64,000 nucleotides of DNA from NCBI GenBank assembly GCA_036346225.1, contig JARFIW010000588.1, positions 6,887,501 to 6,951,500 on the forward strand, written 5' to 3'. The DNA comes from Platerodrilus igneus (taxonomy: Eukaryota > Arthropoda > Insecta > Coleoptera > Lycidae). Positions 45,164 to 56,042 of the stretch are shown piece after piece (position 1 is the stretch's first letter; the number at the start of each line of letters is the position of its first letter). The position numbers were made by a program, and so were the translations under genes. Under the pieces are notes generated by a model that was not told the origin of the DNA, made no database searches, and saw only the letters and a program-made list of their open reading frames with translations.

Positions 45164-46510
45164 TGCAGTCGAATAAAAAACGAAAAACCATTAAAAGTTT
45201 AGAAAGAAATATTGTCGTGTGATAATGTTTGTGACTATGAAGCCCTTAACAATAGTTATACATACATTGCTAAACAAGCTACAGAACGGGTAGCTAATTA
45301 TACAGAAGTGTCACTAAAAACAATTGTCCGTATATGGAATGAAGCCAAACAGGCTAAGGAACACAATACTCTTTTACACAGCCCGGGAAAAATTCGAAAG
45401 TATCCCGACCACCACAATGTAAGGATGGATAACATCGACGTGTGTATAATTAGGGAAATTATTCAAAATTTCTACCTATTTGAAAAACGGGTTTGAAAAA
45501 TTCCCAAAATCCTACCGATTATTAAGGAACAGATTGAATTTCCTTGGGGCCCAACATCATTGCAAAAATTTTTACACCAGTATGGGTTTTGTTGGCGCAA
45601 ATGTCAATCGTTAAGAAAAATGTTAATTGAACATCCAAATATAGTTGTTTGGCTATCCGAATTTTTACGAAGAATTAAACAATTGTGACAAGAAAATAGA
45701 GAAATTATTTATATTGATGAAACGTGGGTAGACAATAGCTTGGCATTTAAAAAGTGTTGGCAAGATGATACCATATTTGGCGTTGCTGTTGACACAAACT
45801 TGCCAAAGCGATTGATAATTGTAGGTGCGGGTTTTCGGAAGGGATTTGTACAAAATTCTCAACTGGTTTTTAAAGCAGGAACGGCCACAGGCGATTACCA
45901 TGGTCAAATGAATAAAGAAAATTTTGAGAAATGAGTTCATCAGGAACTGTTGCCGAATTTACCACCAAAATCAGAAATAGTGCTGGATAATGCACCTTAT
46001 CATACTGTTCAATTTGATAAGGTGCCAACAAAATATAGTCTGAAATTCGATATGTTGTCGTGGCTACGTTGGCAGGGAGTTCATTGTGATGATTCGCAAC
46101 GGAAATCCGATCTGTATGAACTTATAACTTTAAACAAACCCAAGGAGAAAAAATATATAGTTGATTTGTTGCTGGAAGCTCATGGTCATATAGCTTTGCG
46201 ATTACCTCCTTATATGTGCGAGCTAAATCCAATTGAAATGGTTTGAGCTAAAGTAAAGCATTTTGCGAGAGGGAGAAATGTTCTATTCGACCTTTCACTT
46301 TTAAAGTTGCAAGAGTGCATAACTGACGCTCTACTCCATATCACTTCCAAGGATTGGGCGGGTTATTGTCATCATGTGGAAAAAATGGAAGACGAATACT
46401 GGCAAAATGACGGTTTGATGGAAGAGGGCGTGGACAGTGTAATTATTAATATAGGGGAAGAGAGTGATGACTCCGATTCTTACGATAGTGATTCCAGTAG
46501 TGACGATTAA
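45164..46510 (+). pseudogene. DDE transposase (IS630/Tc1-type), nearly full length, decayed
   Basis: Reading starts MQSNKKRKTIKSLERNIV and shifts frame near 45220. It continues with NSYTYIAKQATERVANYTEV (helix-turn-helix region). After a stop (about 45496) and another (about 45688) come the catalytic motifs: YIDETWVDNSLAF (about 45710), RLIIVGAG and TGDYHGQMNKENFEK, then EIVLDNAPYHTV (about 45968), then LPPYMCELNPIEMV (about 46205) with the third acidic residue. The frame ends at 46510 in an acidic Ser/Asp tail. The DDE triad is visible, but at least four stops or frame changes disrupt the ORF. The same family is at 288-765. Confidence 0.8.
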
Positions 46511-47179
46511 GCTGTACCTTTAGAACAAAAATGTAGCTTGTAAAATTTTTTATATAAAAAATACTTATTTTTTTATGTTTTTAGTGAATGAAAATTGAAA
46601 CAATTTCAAACATTCTAGTACTTTAGACATAAAACAAAAATGGCTTCAGATACCAAAATTTTTGATAGGAACAAAGTTGTAGTTTGTAAATTTTTAAATC
46701 AAAAATGTTTAAATTTTTATATATTCTTAAGGTAGTAGTAGTTGTAGTAATTTCTAAAACTTTATTATTTTTCACTTAAGTCAATATTGTAACTTATAAA
46801 ATTATAAATACAAAATTTCTAATTTTTATATAATTTTAGTTAAAAAAATTGTGTTTTTCAAAATTTTTAATTTTTTTGGTAGACAAAAATGTGCTTAGCA
46901 AAATATTCATTAGTTTTATTTGAAGACTACCGAATGCAAAAAAATTGTTTTGCATGAATATTTCTCATTTTTAAAAGCTAATTCGAATGCTGCAACTGCC
47001 TGAAATTTTTTTAAGAGAATGCGCTATTGTACATAAAATTTAGTTGCAATGGATTACCACTGTAATATTGATTTGTATAAAAAATAATTCCTGTATTTAT
47101 TATTTATTTATTTATTTACATCTTCTACAGGTTGTAAACCCAATTATTGAAGATAGGACTAACAATACAAACTAACTTA
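46511..47179. other. AT-rich stretch downstream of the transposase
   Basis: No gene or RNA feature. A run of TTTA units lies near 47101-47120. Confidence 0.4.
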
Positions 47180-47188
47180 TACACATAC

Positions 47189-47237
<49 letters not shown>
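47189..47237. repeat. (TA)n microsatellite
   Basis: Uninterrupted TA repeats flanking the left side of the hairpin at 47238-47354. Confidence 0.9.
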
Positions 47238-47242
<5 letters not shown>

Positions 47243-47354
47243 GAATTATTGGCAAGTGACTCAAATTCAGCCACGAGGGCATCCTGTCGACGCGTTTCGC
47301 CCTAATTGGGGCTCATCGTGGCTGAATTTGAGTCACTTGCCAATAATTCCTTTT
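47238..47354 (-). ncRNA. Long hairpin with hammerhead-ribozyme-like loop
   Basis: Two 39-nt arms (47238-47276 and 47316-47354) are perfect inverted repeats around a 39-nt loop. Read on the minus strand the loop region gives ATGAGCCCCAATTAGGGC (stem II) followed by GAAACGCGTC, the hammerhead pattern with a minimal stem III and a potential cleavage site after GTC. The first core block reads ACGATGA where CTGATGA is required, so this copy is probably inactive. Such hammerheads are known from Penelope-like elements. TA microsatellites lie on both sides. Confidence 0.55.
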
Positions 47355-47391
47355 ACTTTGTTTGATTTGAGACTCATTAAACCTACTTTTC

Positions 47392-47397
<6 letters not shown>

Positions 47398-47446
<49 letters not shown>
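47398..47446. repeat. (TA)n microsatellite
   Basis: TA repeats on the right side of the hairpin. Confidence 0.9.
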
Positions 47447-47449
<3 letters not shown>

Positions 47450-47820
47450 AAATGCTTTAATGGGTTTGAGGTCAGCTGGTAAAAGAAAACTCTTTTATAA
47501 TGCCTAAATTTTCGGATATATTTAATCCTTGATCACAGGCTTCTAAAATGTTACAAACAACTAGGCTAAATTATATAAATATTAATTGAACTTACCAGAT
47601 GAGTTGTTTTAAAAAATTAACATCAAAGTATTAAACATAACTTTTTAGTTTTTCACTTTTAAATGTAAGAAGGATATATAATTTGTATAAGAAAAATGTA
47701 AAATAAAAATTAAAAATTATGTCAGATTTTGAAATATTTCAAATTTTCTGTTTTAATAGGATACCTGATACCTTTGTTTAATGTATATGTTATGTTGTAT
47801 GTGATAGTTGTTGTTTGTAT

Positions 47821-47827
47821 GCGTGTG

Positions 47828-47858
<31 letters not shown>

Positions 47859-47882
47859 TTGTTTGTGTGTGTGTGTGTGTAT
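47821..47882 (+). repeat. (TG)n microsatellite
   Basis: Interrupted TG repeats. The Val- and Cys-rich frames across it are repeat translations. Confidence 0.9.
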
Positions 47883-47942
47883 GCGCATGCGTTAGGTTGT
47901 ATGGTGTGTATGTGTCTATGTATTTACAACGTTAAACATATT

Positions 47943-47948
<6 letters not shown>

Positions 47949-47986
<38 letters not shown>
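47949..47986. repeat. (TA)n microsatellite, target of the outer fold-back element
   Basis: The outer fold-back element starts directly after it (CAGGGTGAG at 47987). TA repeats continue after the other end (56463-56473). Confidence 0.85.
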
Positions 47987-47989
<3 letters not shown>

Positions 47990-48355
47990 GGTGAGTTTTT
48001 AGTGTGGCAACGGTCGATAACTCCGTTATTATAAAAGCTACGTAAACCAAATTTGGAGGCATATTAGGCATGCCCAAAGTGCACATTTTAAAAATATTTG
48101 GAAGCATACAGGGTGTTACATAATTCCAGGTCATATTAAACTTATATTTTTTTAAATGGAACACCCTATATATTATTACATTTTTGAAAAGCCCATAAAA
48201 AGAGCTTTAATTTGATATCAAATTGTATCTGTCTATTCCTTTTAGGTTTTGAGATATTCAACTGTTTTTAGAAAAAATGATCCTGATTAGATACATTGCC
48301 ACCGCACTAATACACAACTTATGTTAATTTTCAAGATGCAGAAAATTTTACTATA

Positions 48356-50646
48356 CAGGGTGCCCACAATCTATCTCCGTATATGGGTAACTTTTTTATT
48401 ATAGAAGATACAATGTTGGTTAAATTAGCAAAGTTGAAGAGAAATTTACGAGTAGTATGATGCTTTTTTGAAAACTCACCTAGATGCTCAACTTTTTTAG
48501 ATATTTGAAAAAAACTGAAATTTGCCATTTTCTTCAAACGCTAATAACTTTTAACGGTTTAACCTATAGAGAAACTAAAACTGCTTGTAAGGTAACTTTT
48601 ACGTAGAATTCAATAGCGTATATGACAATTTTAATTGGAAATGGGTTTTCAAGCTACAAACATAACCTCACTTTTTTTAAATGGAAACCATAGTTCAATA
48701 TAACCCAAATGGAAAGGTTTTTCTTTTCTGATTACCCTGATGTAAGGGTTGATATACTTATTTTCAGTAGTTTCTTCATAATAAAGAAAAACGATTTATT
48801 TATTTGCGGGCATCAAGGAGTCCATGGATACATATTTTAAATAAACAAAAAACAACTGGCATTTGTCAGATATTATTAGTTAGTGTTTATTTGCTCTGGG
48901 TTGCAAATTTTGTGTAGAAGACTTTTAAATTTATTTGATTATAATAGAGACTGTATACAAACGACAAAAAAATGACATGCTCTTTTGTTACTATGCCTGT
49001 AACAGAAATTGTGATGCTGCTGGTGATATGTATTATGAAAGATATTTGGAAAGAAGGCAGCCAGATAAACGATTGTTTTCTAAATTAGAAAACAATTTAA
49101 AAGGTTTGGTGCTTTTACAAAACCCAGTACTGATAAAAGAAAATTCAAAACTGATGATGAAGAACGTGTGTTAGCCTACATAAATTTTAAGCCAACAGCG
49201 TCCACCCGAGAAACTGCAATTGAGTGCGCTACTTCTACAGAAAAAGCTCGCCTAATTTTAAAACAAAACCGCTACAAACCATACAAAACCCATGTTAGCA
49301 ATACACTGTATCATGGGGATTGTGAGAGAAGACAACAGTTTTGTAGGTGGTTTCTTAATGAAACAAATAATAATCCTGGTTTTAGTCACACTATTATATT
49401 TACCGACGAAGCAAAATTTACTAACAAAGGCATGTTTAACAGAAAAATACAGTCTACTGAGTCAGGAAAATCCCCATTTAACAGAAGAAAGGCGGGATCA
49501 ACATCAATTTTCGATAAATGTGTGGTGAGCCATTTTTGGTACTAAAATACTTGGGCCTTTCTTCTATAATTATAATTTAAATGGTGTACACTATTTGAAT
49601 TTTCTACAAAACGAATTGCAAGAAATGCTCGATAATTTGCCACTTCATTTACTGCAAAACTTAAAATATTTTCAGCATGACGGTGCACCTGCTCACAATG
49701 CTCAAGCCGTTTCTGAATATCTTGATAATAGTTTTCCAAATTGGATTGGCAATGCAGGTCCTGTTCCATGGCCGGCAAGGTCACCAGAACTATCGCCACT
49801 GGATTTTTTCTTTGGGGTACTGTAAAGGATGTAGTGTATGCTAAAAATCCAATAACATTGAGCAACTCAAAGATAGTATTACAGCAGCTATTACAAGTAT
49901 AAAACCACAAACGTTAAATAAGGTGCACCAAAACCTAATTAAAAGGTGCGAAATGTGTTTGCAAGCTAATGGAGGTCATTTTGAGCATATGTTAATGTAG
50001 GAGTGGGCATATTCGCATTAATTAATTTTTGTTTCCTTTGATTAAGTTATTTGTATTGTATGGATAGTTTATTTTTAAGTATTTTATTTTTCTTAGTTTA
50101 TAATAAATTTAGTTACAATAAACTTGTGTTTCCATTATTGATTTTACACATTTTGTTTGTTTGTAATATGTATCCATGGACTCCTTGATGTCCGCAAATA
50201 AATAAATCGTTTTTCTTTATTATGAAGAAACTACTGAAAATAAGTACATCAACCCTTACATCAGGGTAATCAGAAAAGAAAAACCTTTCCATTTGGGTTA
50301 TATTGAACTATGGTTTCCATTTAAAAAGTGAGGTTATGTTTGTAGCTTGAAAACCCATTTCCAATTAAAATTGTCATATACGCTATTGAATTCTACGTAA
50401 AAAGTTACCTTACAAGCAGTTTTTATTTTCTCTATAGGTTAAATCGTTAAAAAGTTATTAGCGTTTAAAGAAAATGGCAAATTTCAGTTTTTTTCAAATA
50501 TCTAAAAAAGTTGAGCATCTAGGTGAGTTTTCAAAAAAGCATCATACTACTCGTAAATTTCTCTTCAACTTTGCTAATTTAACCAATATTGTATCTTCTA
50601 TAATAAAAAAGTTACCCATATACGGAGATAGATTGTGGGCACCCTG
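48356..50646 (+). mobile_element. Tc1/mariner-type transposon with about 480-bp inverted repeats
   Basis: Ends CAGGGTGCCCACAATCTATC and GATAGATTGTGGGCACCCTG are inverted. Arms extend to about 48836 and from about 50165. TA flanks at 48354-48355 and 50647-50648 form the target duplication. The uninterrupted target is still visible in the right arm of the outer element. The transposase lies between the arms. Confidence 0.88.
48935..49990 (+). pseudogene. Transposase of the long-TIR transposon, recently decayed
   Basis: The N-terminal DUF4817-like region has NRNCDAAGDMYYERYLERRQ and FSKLENNLKG. After a frame change near 49130 comes TASTRETAIECA and TLYHGDCERRQQFCRWFLNE. IIFTDEAKFTNKGMFN (about 49400) carries the first Asp, and YFQHDGAPAHNAQAVSEYLD (about 49670) the second. 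PVPWPARSPELSPLDFFF (about 49760) carries the third acidic position. A frame change before GGTVKDVVYAK-like sequence and another at about 49540 break the ORF. It would bind the terminal repeats and cut at TA. Same family as 3-284 and 8829-9185. Confidence 0.8.
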
Positions 50647-50673
50647 TATACCATACTATATTTGTAATTATCA

Positions 50674-51155
50674 TCATCATCATCATTGGGTCTTCAGTCC
50701 TGAAACTGGTTAGACGCATACCATCATTGTTTCCTATTCTGAACTAACCTACAGATTTCCCCGAAATTTGCATTTATCACTATCTGATCTAGGTCTACAT
50801 CCACCTTTTTTTTCCTATCTCTGCTTGTCATATATCCCATACTATTCCCCAAAAATGCCTTAGAACGTATTCTGCCCTTCTATTTCTCATATTTTTTTCC
50901 CAAAGATACCCTTGTTTCCTTACTGTTTCTATAACCTATTTGTTATTACCTTTGTCTGTCCATCCTCAAACATCTGAAGCACGGCATTTCAAAGGCCGCT
51001 ACTGTTCTTCTGTCTGCTTTTCAGACTGCTCGTATTTCGTAGGCATACTGTCTGTGCTGTGCTCCACACATACGCTTTCAACAACTTTTTGTTCTATGTT
51101 TGTTGTCTTTTATCATAGGCGCCGTTCTTTCTTGTTAGATGCAGTTCGGTCACCT
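50674..51155 (-). repeat. Terminal 3' module of RTE element B
   Basis: A second, degraded copy of the RTE C-terminal coding end (ASNKKERRL, then KAYVWSTA-like reading) plus a 3' end with a (ATC)n tail. It lies downstream of the main ORF in the minus sense. Confidence 0.7.
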
Positions 51156-51720
51156 TCTATTGTTTTACAATTATATACCCTATTTCTCCGACATTCAGTG
51201 GTTGCGAAGGGTGGTAAGCAGCCTGTGGCTGCCAAGTTCCCCCAGCACTTGAACATTTACTGATTTAATATCTTTTCCAATATATCTTTTCGCATAGTCA
51301 ACATTAGTTGCAGATATTTCACAACAAACAACTAGTTGTTTATAATAATCATCAGATTTATCTGCGCTTATTTTTTTGTCATTGGGTTTCTCGTCTCAAA
51401 ACTGGTTGGACATGTACCTGCACTTATTTCTTTTCTAAACTAACCTACATAGTTCCCTGAAATTCTCACACAGCAATACAGCTCGGTTCCCCTTATATTG
51501 TTTTCTAATATTATGTCTTATTTCACAGAGATTTATTGAAGGGGGTTAAGCAACCTGTGGCTGCCAAGATCCCCCAACACTTAGACATTTGCCGAAATAA
51601 TAGTTTTCCAGTAAATGCTTTCACGCAATTACCATAATTCGAGAATATTGCCCCTCCAATGCTTGTAGTTGCTTATAATAAATATCATGTTTAAGTGCAG
51701 TTACTTTCTTCGTCATTAAT
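51156..51720 (-). repeat. Tandem 3' modules of RTE element B, about 337-bp period
   Basis: A block starting TTCTATTGTTTTACAATTAT (51155) recurs near 51492 (TTATATTGTTTTCTAATATT). Both contain a GTGGCTGCCAAG block (51225, 51560) and a degraded ORF-end block. They parallel 32346-33000 of element A. Confidence 0.7.
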
Positions 51721-53613
51721 TTATCCATCTTGGGACTGGTTGGATGCGTACCTCCAGTGATTTCTCTTCTGAGCTAGTCTACACATTTCCCTGAAACTCC
51801 TACAGCCTACAACTTTCACTATCTGTGTGCAGTAGTCTAACCTAGGTCTACCTCTTCTTCTCTTTATTCCTATCTCTGCTTCTAGTATATTCCGCACTAT
51901 TCCCTCATGCTGTAGTATGTGGCCTATCATTCTATCTCTCCTATTTTTTACCATTTTCTACATATTTCTTTCTTCCCCTACCATTTTTAGTACCTCTTCG
52001 TTCTTAACTTTGTCTGTCCATTATATCTTCATCATACGTCTGTAGCACCACATTTCAAAGGCTTCTACCTTTTTCTTGTCCGCTACTCCCACTGTCCAGG
52101 CTTTACAGCCATACAGTGCTGTGCTCCACACATATGTTTTGAGCAATCTTTTCCTTGTTTCCATGTTTGTGGTCTTTGAGCACAGTAGTTGCTTTTTCTT
52201 GTTAAATGTAGCACGACCTTGTGCTAATCTTTGTTTTATATCTTTTGTGCTTTTCCCATCTTGCGTTATTTGGCTTCCTAGGTAGCAGAAATCTTTAACC
52301 TTTTGTAAGTTCGTGTTACATATTTGTATTCTTGTTTTTGATTTATTTTTCCCTCCTTTGCATACTAGTACTTTAGTTTTACTTTTGTTAATTTTCATAC
52401 CGTATCTCTCTGTTAGAACCGTTTCCATTTCATTGAGAGCAGCTTCTAACTCTTCCTTGCTAGATGCTAATACCGCTATATCATCTGCAAATCTAAGCAT
52501 ATCAATTTTTTGTCCCTGCATAGTAATTCCAAATGTCTTCCTGCATTTGACAGTATTCATTGCCTCTTCAATGTACAAGTTAAAAATTAGTGGGAATAGG
52601 GAACATCCCTGTCTCACCCCTTTCCTGATGTTTACTTCTCTACATTCCTGCTCTAATTCTATTACTCCTGTTTGCTCTTTGTATAAGCTATGTACTATCC
52701 GTCTATCCCTATAACTCATTCCAATATTTTTGAGTATTTCGAACATTTTTTTCCATTTTACATTGTCAAATGCTTTTTCCAGATCTACAAACCCTATATA
52801 CACGCTTTCCCCTTTTTCTATTGTTTTCTCCATTATCACCCTCAGAGCTAAGATAGCCTCCCGTGTTCTCATGTTTCGCCTAAACCCAAATTGGTCTTTT
52901 CCTAGTATTTCTTCAGCCCGTTTTTCCATTCGTCTTTGTACAATTCTAGTTAATATTTTTGATACGTGTGCTGTCAAGCTTATTGTTTGAAAATTTTCAC
53001 ATCTATATGCGCCTTTCTTTTTTGGTATAGTTACTATGATGTTATGTTTGAAATCTTTGGGTATCTCGCCTGTCTCATACATATAGCTTACAAGTTGGTG
53101 GAAGAGACGTTCTGTTACTGCTTGACCAGCGGCTTTTAAAGTCTCCGCTTGCACCTTATCTGTACCCGGCGCCTTACCATTTTTCAGACCCTTTAATGCT
53201 ATTTCAAATTCATCTCTAAGTATAGAATATCCCAAGTCATCATTTTCAATGTCTGATTCCTTTTCTAATGCAGTTAGTTCTTCTCCTGCATATAAATTCC
53301 CTATATATTCTTGCCATCTACCCACTTTCTCTACATTTTCTGTAATGACATTTCCTCCCGCGTCCCTTATATTTTTGCTATACGTTTCTATATCCCTAAA
53401 ATTGATTTTAATTAGTTTGTATGCTTCATCTGTTTTTCCTACTTCCATCTTAGTTTGTACCTCTTTGCACTTTTCATCAATCCATTGTTCTTTAGCTTTC
53501 CTGCATTTTCGAATAATTTCCCATTTTATGGCTTTGTATCTCTGTTTTCCTGTTTCGTCTGATTTATTTTTGTATTTTCGTCTTTCTTCTATTAAATTCA
53601 GGATATCCTTTGT
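51721..53613 (-). pseudogene. RTE element B: reverse transcriptase and C-terminal region
   Basis: Minus-strand RT with LKNGKAPGTDKVQAETLKAA, IVTIPKKKGAYRCENFQTIS, GKDQFGFRRNMRTREAI, GFVDLEKAFDNVKW and GVRQGCSLFPLIFNLYIEEA. The catalytic box is MLRFADDIAVLASS, followed by KVKDFCYLGSQITQDGKS. The C-terminal region is CYRRMM, then HILQHEGIVRNI and RRGRPRLDYCTQI, ending ASNQSQDG at 51721. Only two stops interrupt it (52018-52020 and 51955-51957), both in frame. It is one ORF with the endonuclease upstream. Confidence 0.88.
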
Positions 53614-53616
53614 TAT

Positions 53617-54579
53617 TCATGGTTTCTTATTTACTTTTTGTGTATACCCCAGAATATCTCTGGCCGCCATGCTGAGGCTGGATTTAATGTTATTCCATTC
53701 TGTTTCTACTTCCTTAGTATCAGATATTTTCCCGATATCTTTGAGCAATTCATTTGACCTTTTTTCGAATCTTTCTTGAATATCTTTCTCTTTTAGTTTC
53801 TCTAGGTCCCAGTACCTTTTTCCGTTTCTTTTTTTCAAATTTTTAAATTTAAGTGCGGCCTTCATAATTACGATGTTGTGGTCAGTGTCTATATCTGCTT
53901 CTGGGTAGCTTCTACAGTCTTTTACTTGATTTCTAAACCGTTGTCTAACAAGAATGTAATCTATTTGATATCTTCCTATATCTCCTGGCATCTTCCACGT
54001 ATAGCGTCTTCTAGCATGATGTTGAAATAATGTGTTTGTAATGATTAAATTGTTCTTGTCGCAAAATTCTACCAGCCTACTTCCTCTGTCGTTTCTAGTG
54101 CCTAAACCAAATAAACCTACTATCGCTCCTTTTCTACCCTCACCTACCACTGCATTAAAATCCCCCGTAATTATTAAATTTTCATGTTCTTTTACGTGTC
54201 TTAATATGACTTCGATATCTTTGTAGATCGCTTCTACCTGTTCGTCACTGTAGCTAGAGGTGGGCATGTATACTTGTATTATTACTGTGTTTACCGGTTT
54301 AGATTCTAATCTAACCATGAGTACTCTTTCATTTTTTTGTAAGTAATTTTCTACACAGTATCCTATCTTTTTCCGCATAACTATCCCCACACCCGAATTT
54401 CCTTCCTCGGCTCCTGTATGAATTACCCTGAAGTCTCCACTCCAAAAATCCCCCGCCTCGGGCCACCGAACTTTGCTGATCCCTACTATGTCTAATGATA
54501 ACCTATTCATTTTGATTTTTAGGTTCTCTAGCTTACCCACTTGCTTCATAGTTCTAACATTCCACGCTCCGACTCGCAA
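53617..54579 (-). pseudogene. RTE element B: AP endonuclease domain
   Basis: Starts MRVGAWNVRTMKQVGKLENL at 54579. Catalytic blocks: GISKVRWPEAG (E to K in the usual SEVRW), LIITGDFNAVVGEGRKG, YQIDYILVRQRF and DIDTDHNIVIM. The frame is open for 320 codons and stops at 53614-53616, where a Trp codon has become TGA, then stays in the same frame into RT. The total ORF would be 953 codons with three nonsense codons and no frameshift. Confidence 0.88.
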
Positions 54580-54995
54580 AATGTTCCCGACTCTTATTCT
54601 TAACTTTCCGATCGCATCCTCCGAGTAGTCCTCCCGGAGATCCGAATGGGGACTATTTTAACTTCGGAATCTTTTACCCCAGAGAATGCCATCATTTTAT
54701 TATAATTTAGGTACGCTGTGTACTTGGGAGGTAATGTGGTGGTTTCCCGTTGCCTTCCACATCGCGGTAGTGTGTCTTAGACTGCCATACCGACCCATAT
54801 GGTCTCTGCTAATCTAAGTACCGAAAGAGCCGCTGCCCTCTTTCGGGGACCTGTCTTAGTCTGGTTTCTCACTAACGACCCTACTACTATGGTTGGACCT
54901 GTAGTTTGGCTCTTTAGCTCATTAGAACACGCAAGCCATTTCACCTGTTCTAGTAATCTAGAACTTCGGCAAGGTGCATGTCCATTCGAAATGGT
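54580..54995 (-). mobile_element. 5' leader of RTE element B
   Basis: Parallels 35641-36096 of element A. It contains GGTGGTTTCCCGTTGCCTTC and TTTCGGGGACCTGTCTTAGT and ends at the target duplication. Confidence 0.8.
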
Positions 54996-55031
54996 TGTAA
55001 TTATCACTTTTTGAAATTTCTTCACAGTATA

Positions 55032-56042
55032 CAGGGTGTCAGGTTTCGCAAAATGCAATTTTTAAAAAATTTTTTAAATAGCACTTTACCAATTTTATTG
55101 CTACAATGGATAGTTCGTTAAGTGTCCTTTAAATTTTTGTTAAGCATTCCCTATAACTAAATCCATTACTTTCTGAGATATTTTTGATTTTCTTCAAATT
55201 TTAAGAATGTTTTTAATTTACATAACTAAAAATAACTTACTATTGGAGAATATTATAAAACAATTAATACATTTTGATTAACAATTAACTACACTTATTC
55301 AATAACAATTTTCACTAAAAATATATCAACCTACAGTAATACGCTATCAACAAAATTCTGCCAGTTCAAGAATATGCTTTTTATAGAAAATGTGCAAGCA
55401 GGAAATTAGGCAGGCTTTGAAAAAAATAACAATTACAATCAAAATGTCATTTAGGTTTATTAATTGTAGTGTGTTGTCATTTAACAGGATATCTCTCTTG
55501 GTATATTCTTGATGCAAGTAGGAAATTTCTTAAACTTGCTCCCAATACCCAAATCATTTTTATTTGTTCTTCCACTGTAAAATTAATTTTGAAAACTCCT
55601 TCAAAAATTACATTTAAAACAGAAATGATAATGTGTTAAATGACAACACACTACAAAGCCTGCCTGATTTCCTGTTTAAACATTTTCTATAAAATGCATA
55701 TTGTTGATCTGGCAGAATTCTGTTGATAACGTATTATTGTAGGTTGTTTTATCTTTAGTGAAAATTGTTATTGGATAAGTGTAGTTGATTGTTAATCAAT
55801 ATGTAGTAATTGTTTTATAATATTCTCCAATAGTAACTTATTTGTAGTTATGTAAATTAAAAACATTCTTAAAATTTGAAGAAAATCAAAAATATCTCAG
55901 AAAGTAATGGATTTAGTTATAGGGAATGCTTAATAAAAATGAAAGGACATTTAAAGAACTATCCATTGTAGCAATAAAATTGGTAGGGTGCTATTTAAAA
56001 AAAATTTTAAAAATTGCATTTTGCGAAACCTGACACACCCTG
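55032..56042. mobile_element. 1-kb fold-back MITE at the centre of the outer palindrome
   Basis: CAGGGTGTCAGGTTTCGCAA at the left end and TTGCGAAACCTGACACACCC TG at the right end are inverted, and matching continues to near the middle (GCCTGCCTGATTTCCTG against its complement). TA duplicates at 55030-55031 and 56043-56044. The two flanks, CTTCACAGTA and TACTGTGAAG, are themselves mirror images. No coding. Confidence 0.85.

Larger units (their letters stand above)
50674..54995 (-). mobile_element. RTE element B, full length and nearly intact
   Basis: TGTAATTATCA duplicates at 50663-50673 and 54996-55006. In minus-strand order: 5' leader (54580-54995), one long ORF (51721-54579), then a modular 3' region (50674-51720) ending in (ATG)n. 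The structure matches element A. The insertion is in the left half of the outer fold-back element, whose intact right half shows the empty site. Confidence 0.9.

Noticed and set aside
47729..48002. Val/Cys-rich frames
   Set aside because: They are translations of TG and TA microsatellites.
47916..48164. Frame repeated at 56285-56497 (MTWNYVTPCMLPNIFK)
   Set aside because: It lies in the two arms of the outer fold-back element; no independent support for coding.
48331..48537. Frame also present in mirror form at 50474-50713 (MANFSFFQISKKVEHLGEF)
   Set aside because: Both lie in the inverted terminal repeats of the transposon at 48356-50646 and duplicate each other by symmetry; not a gene.
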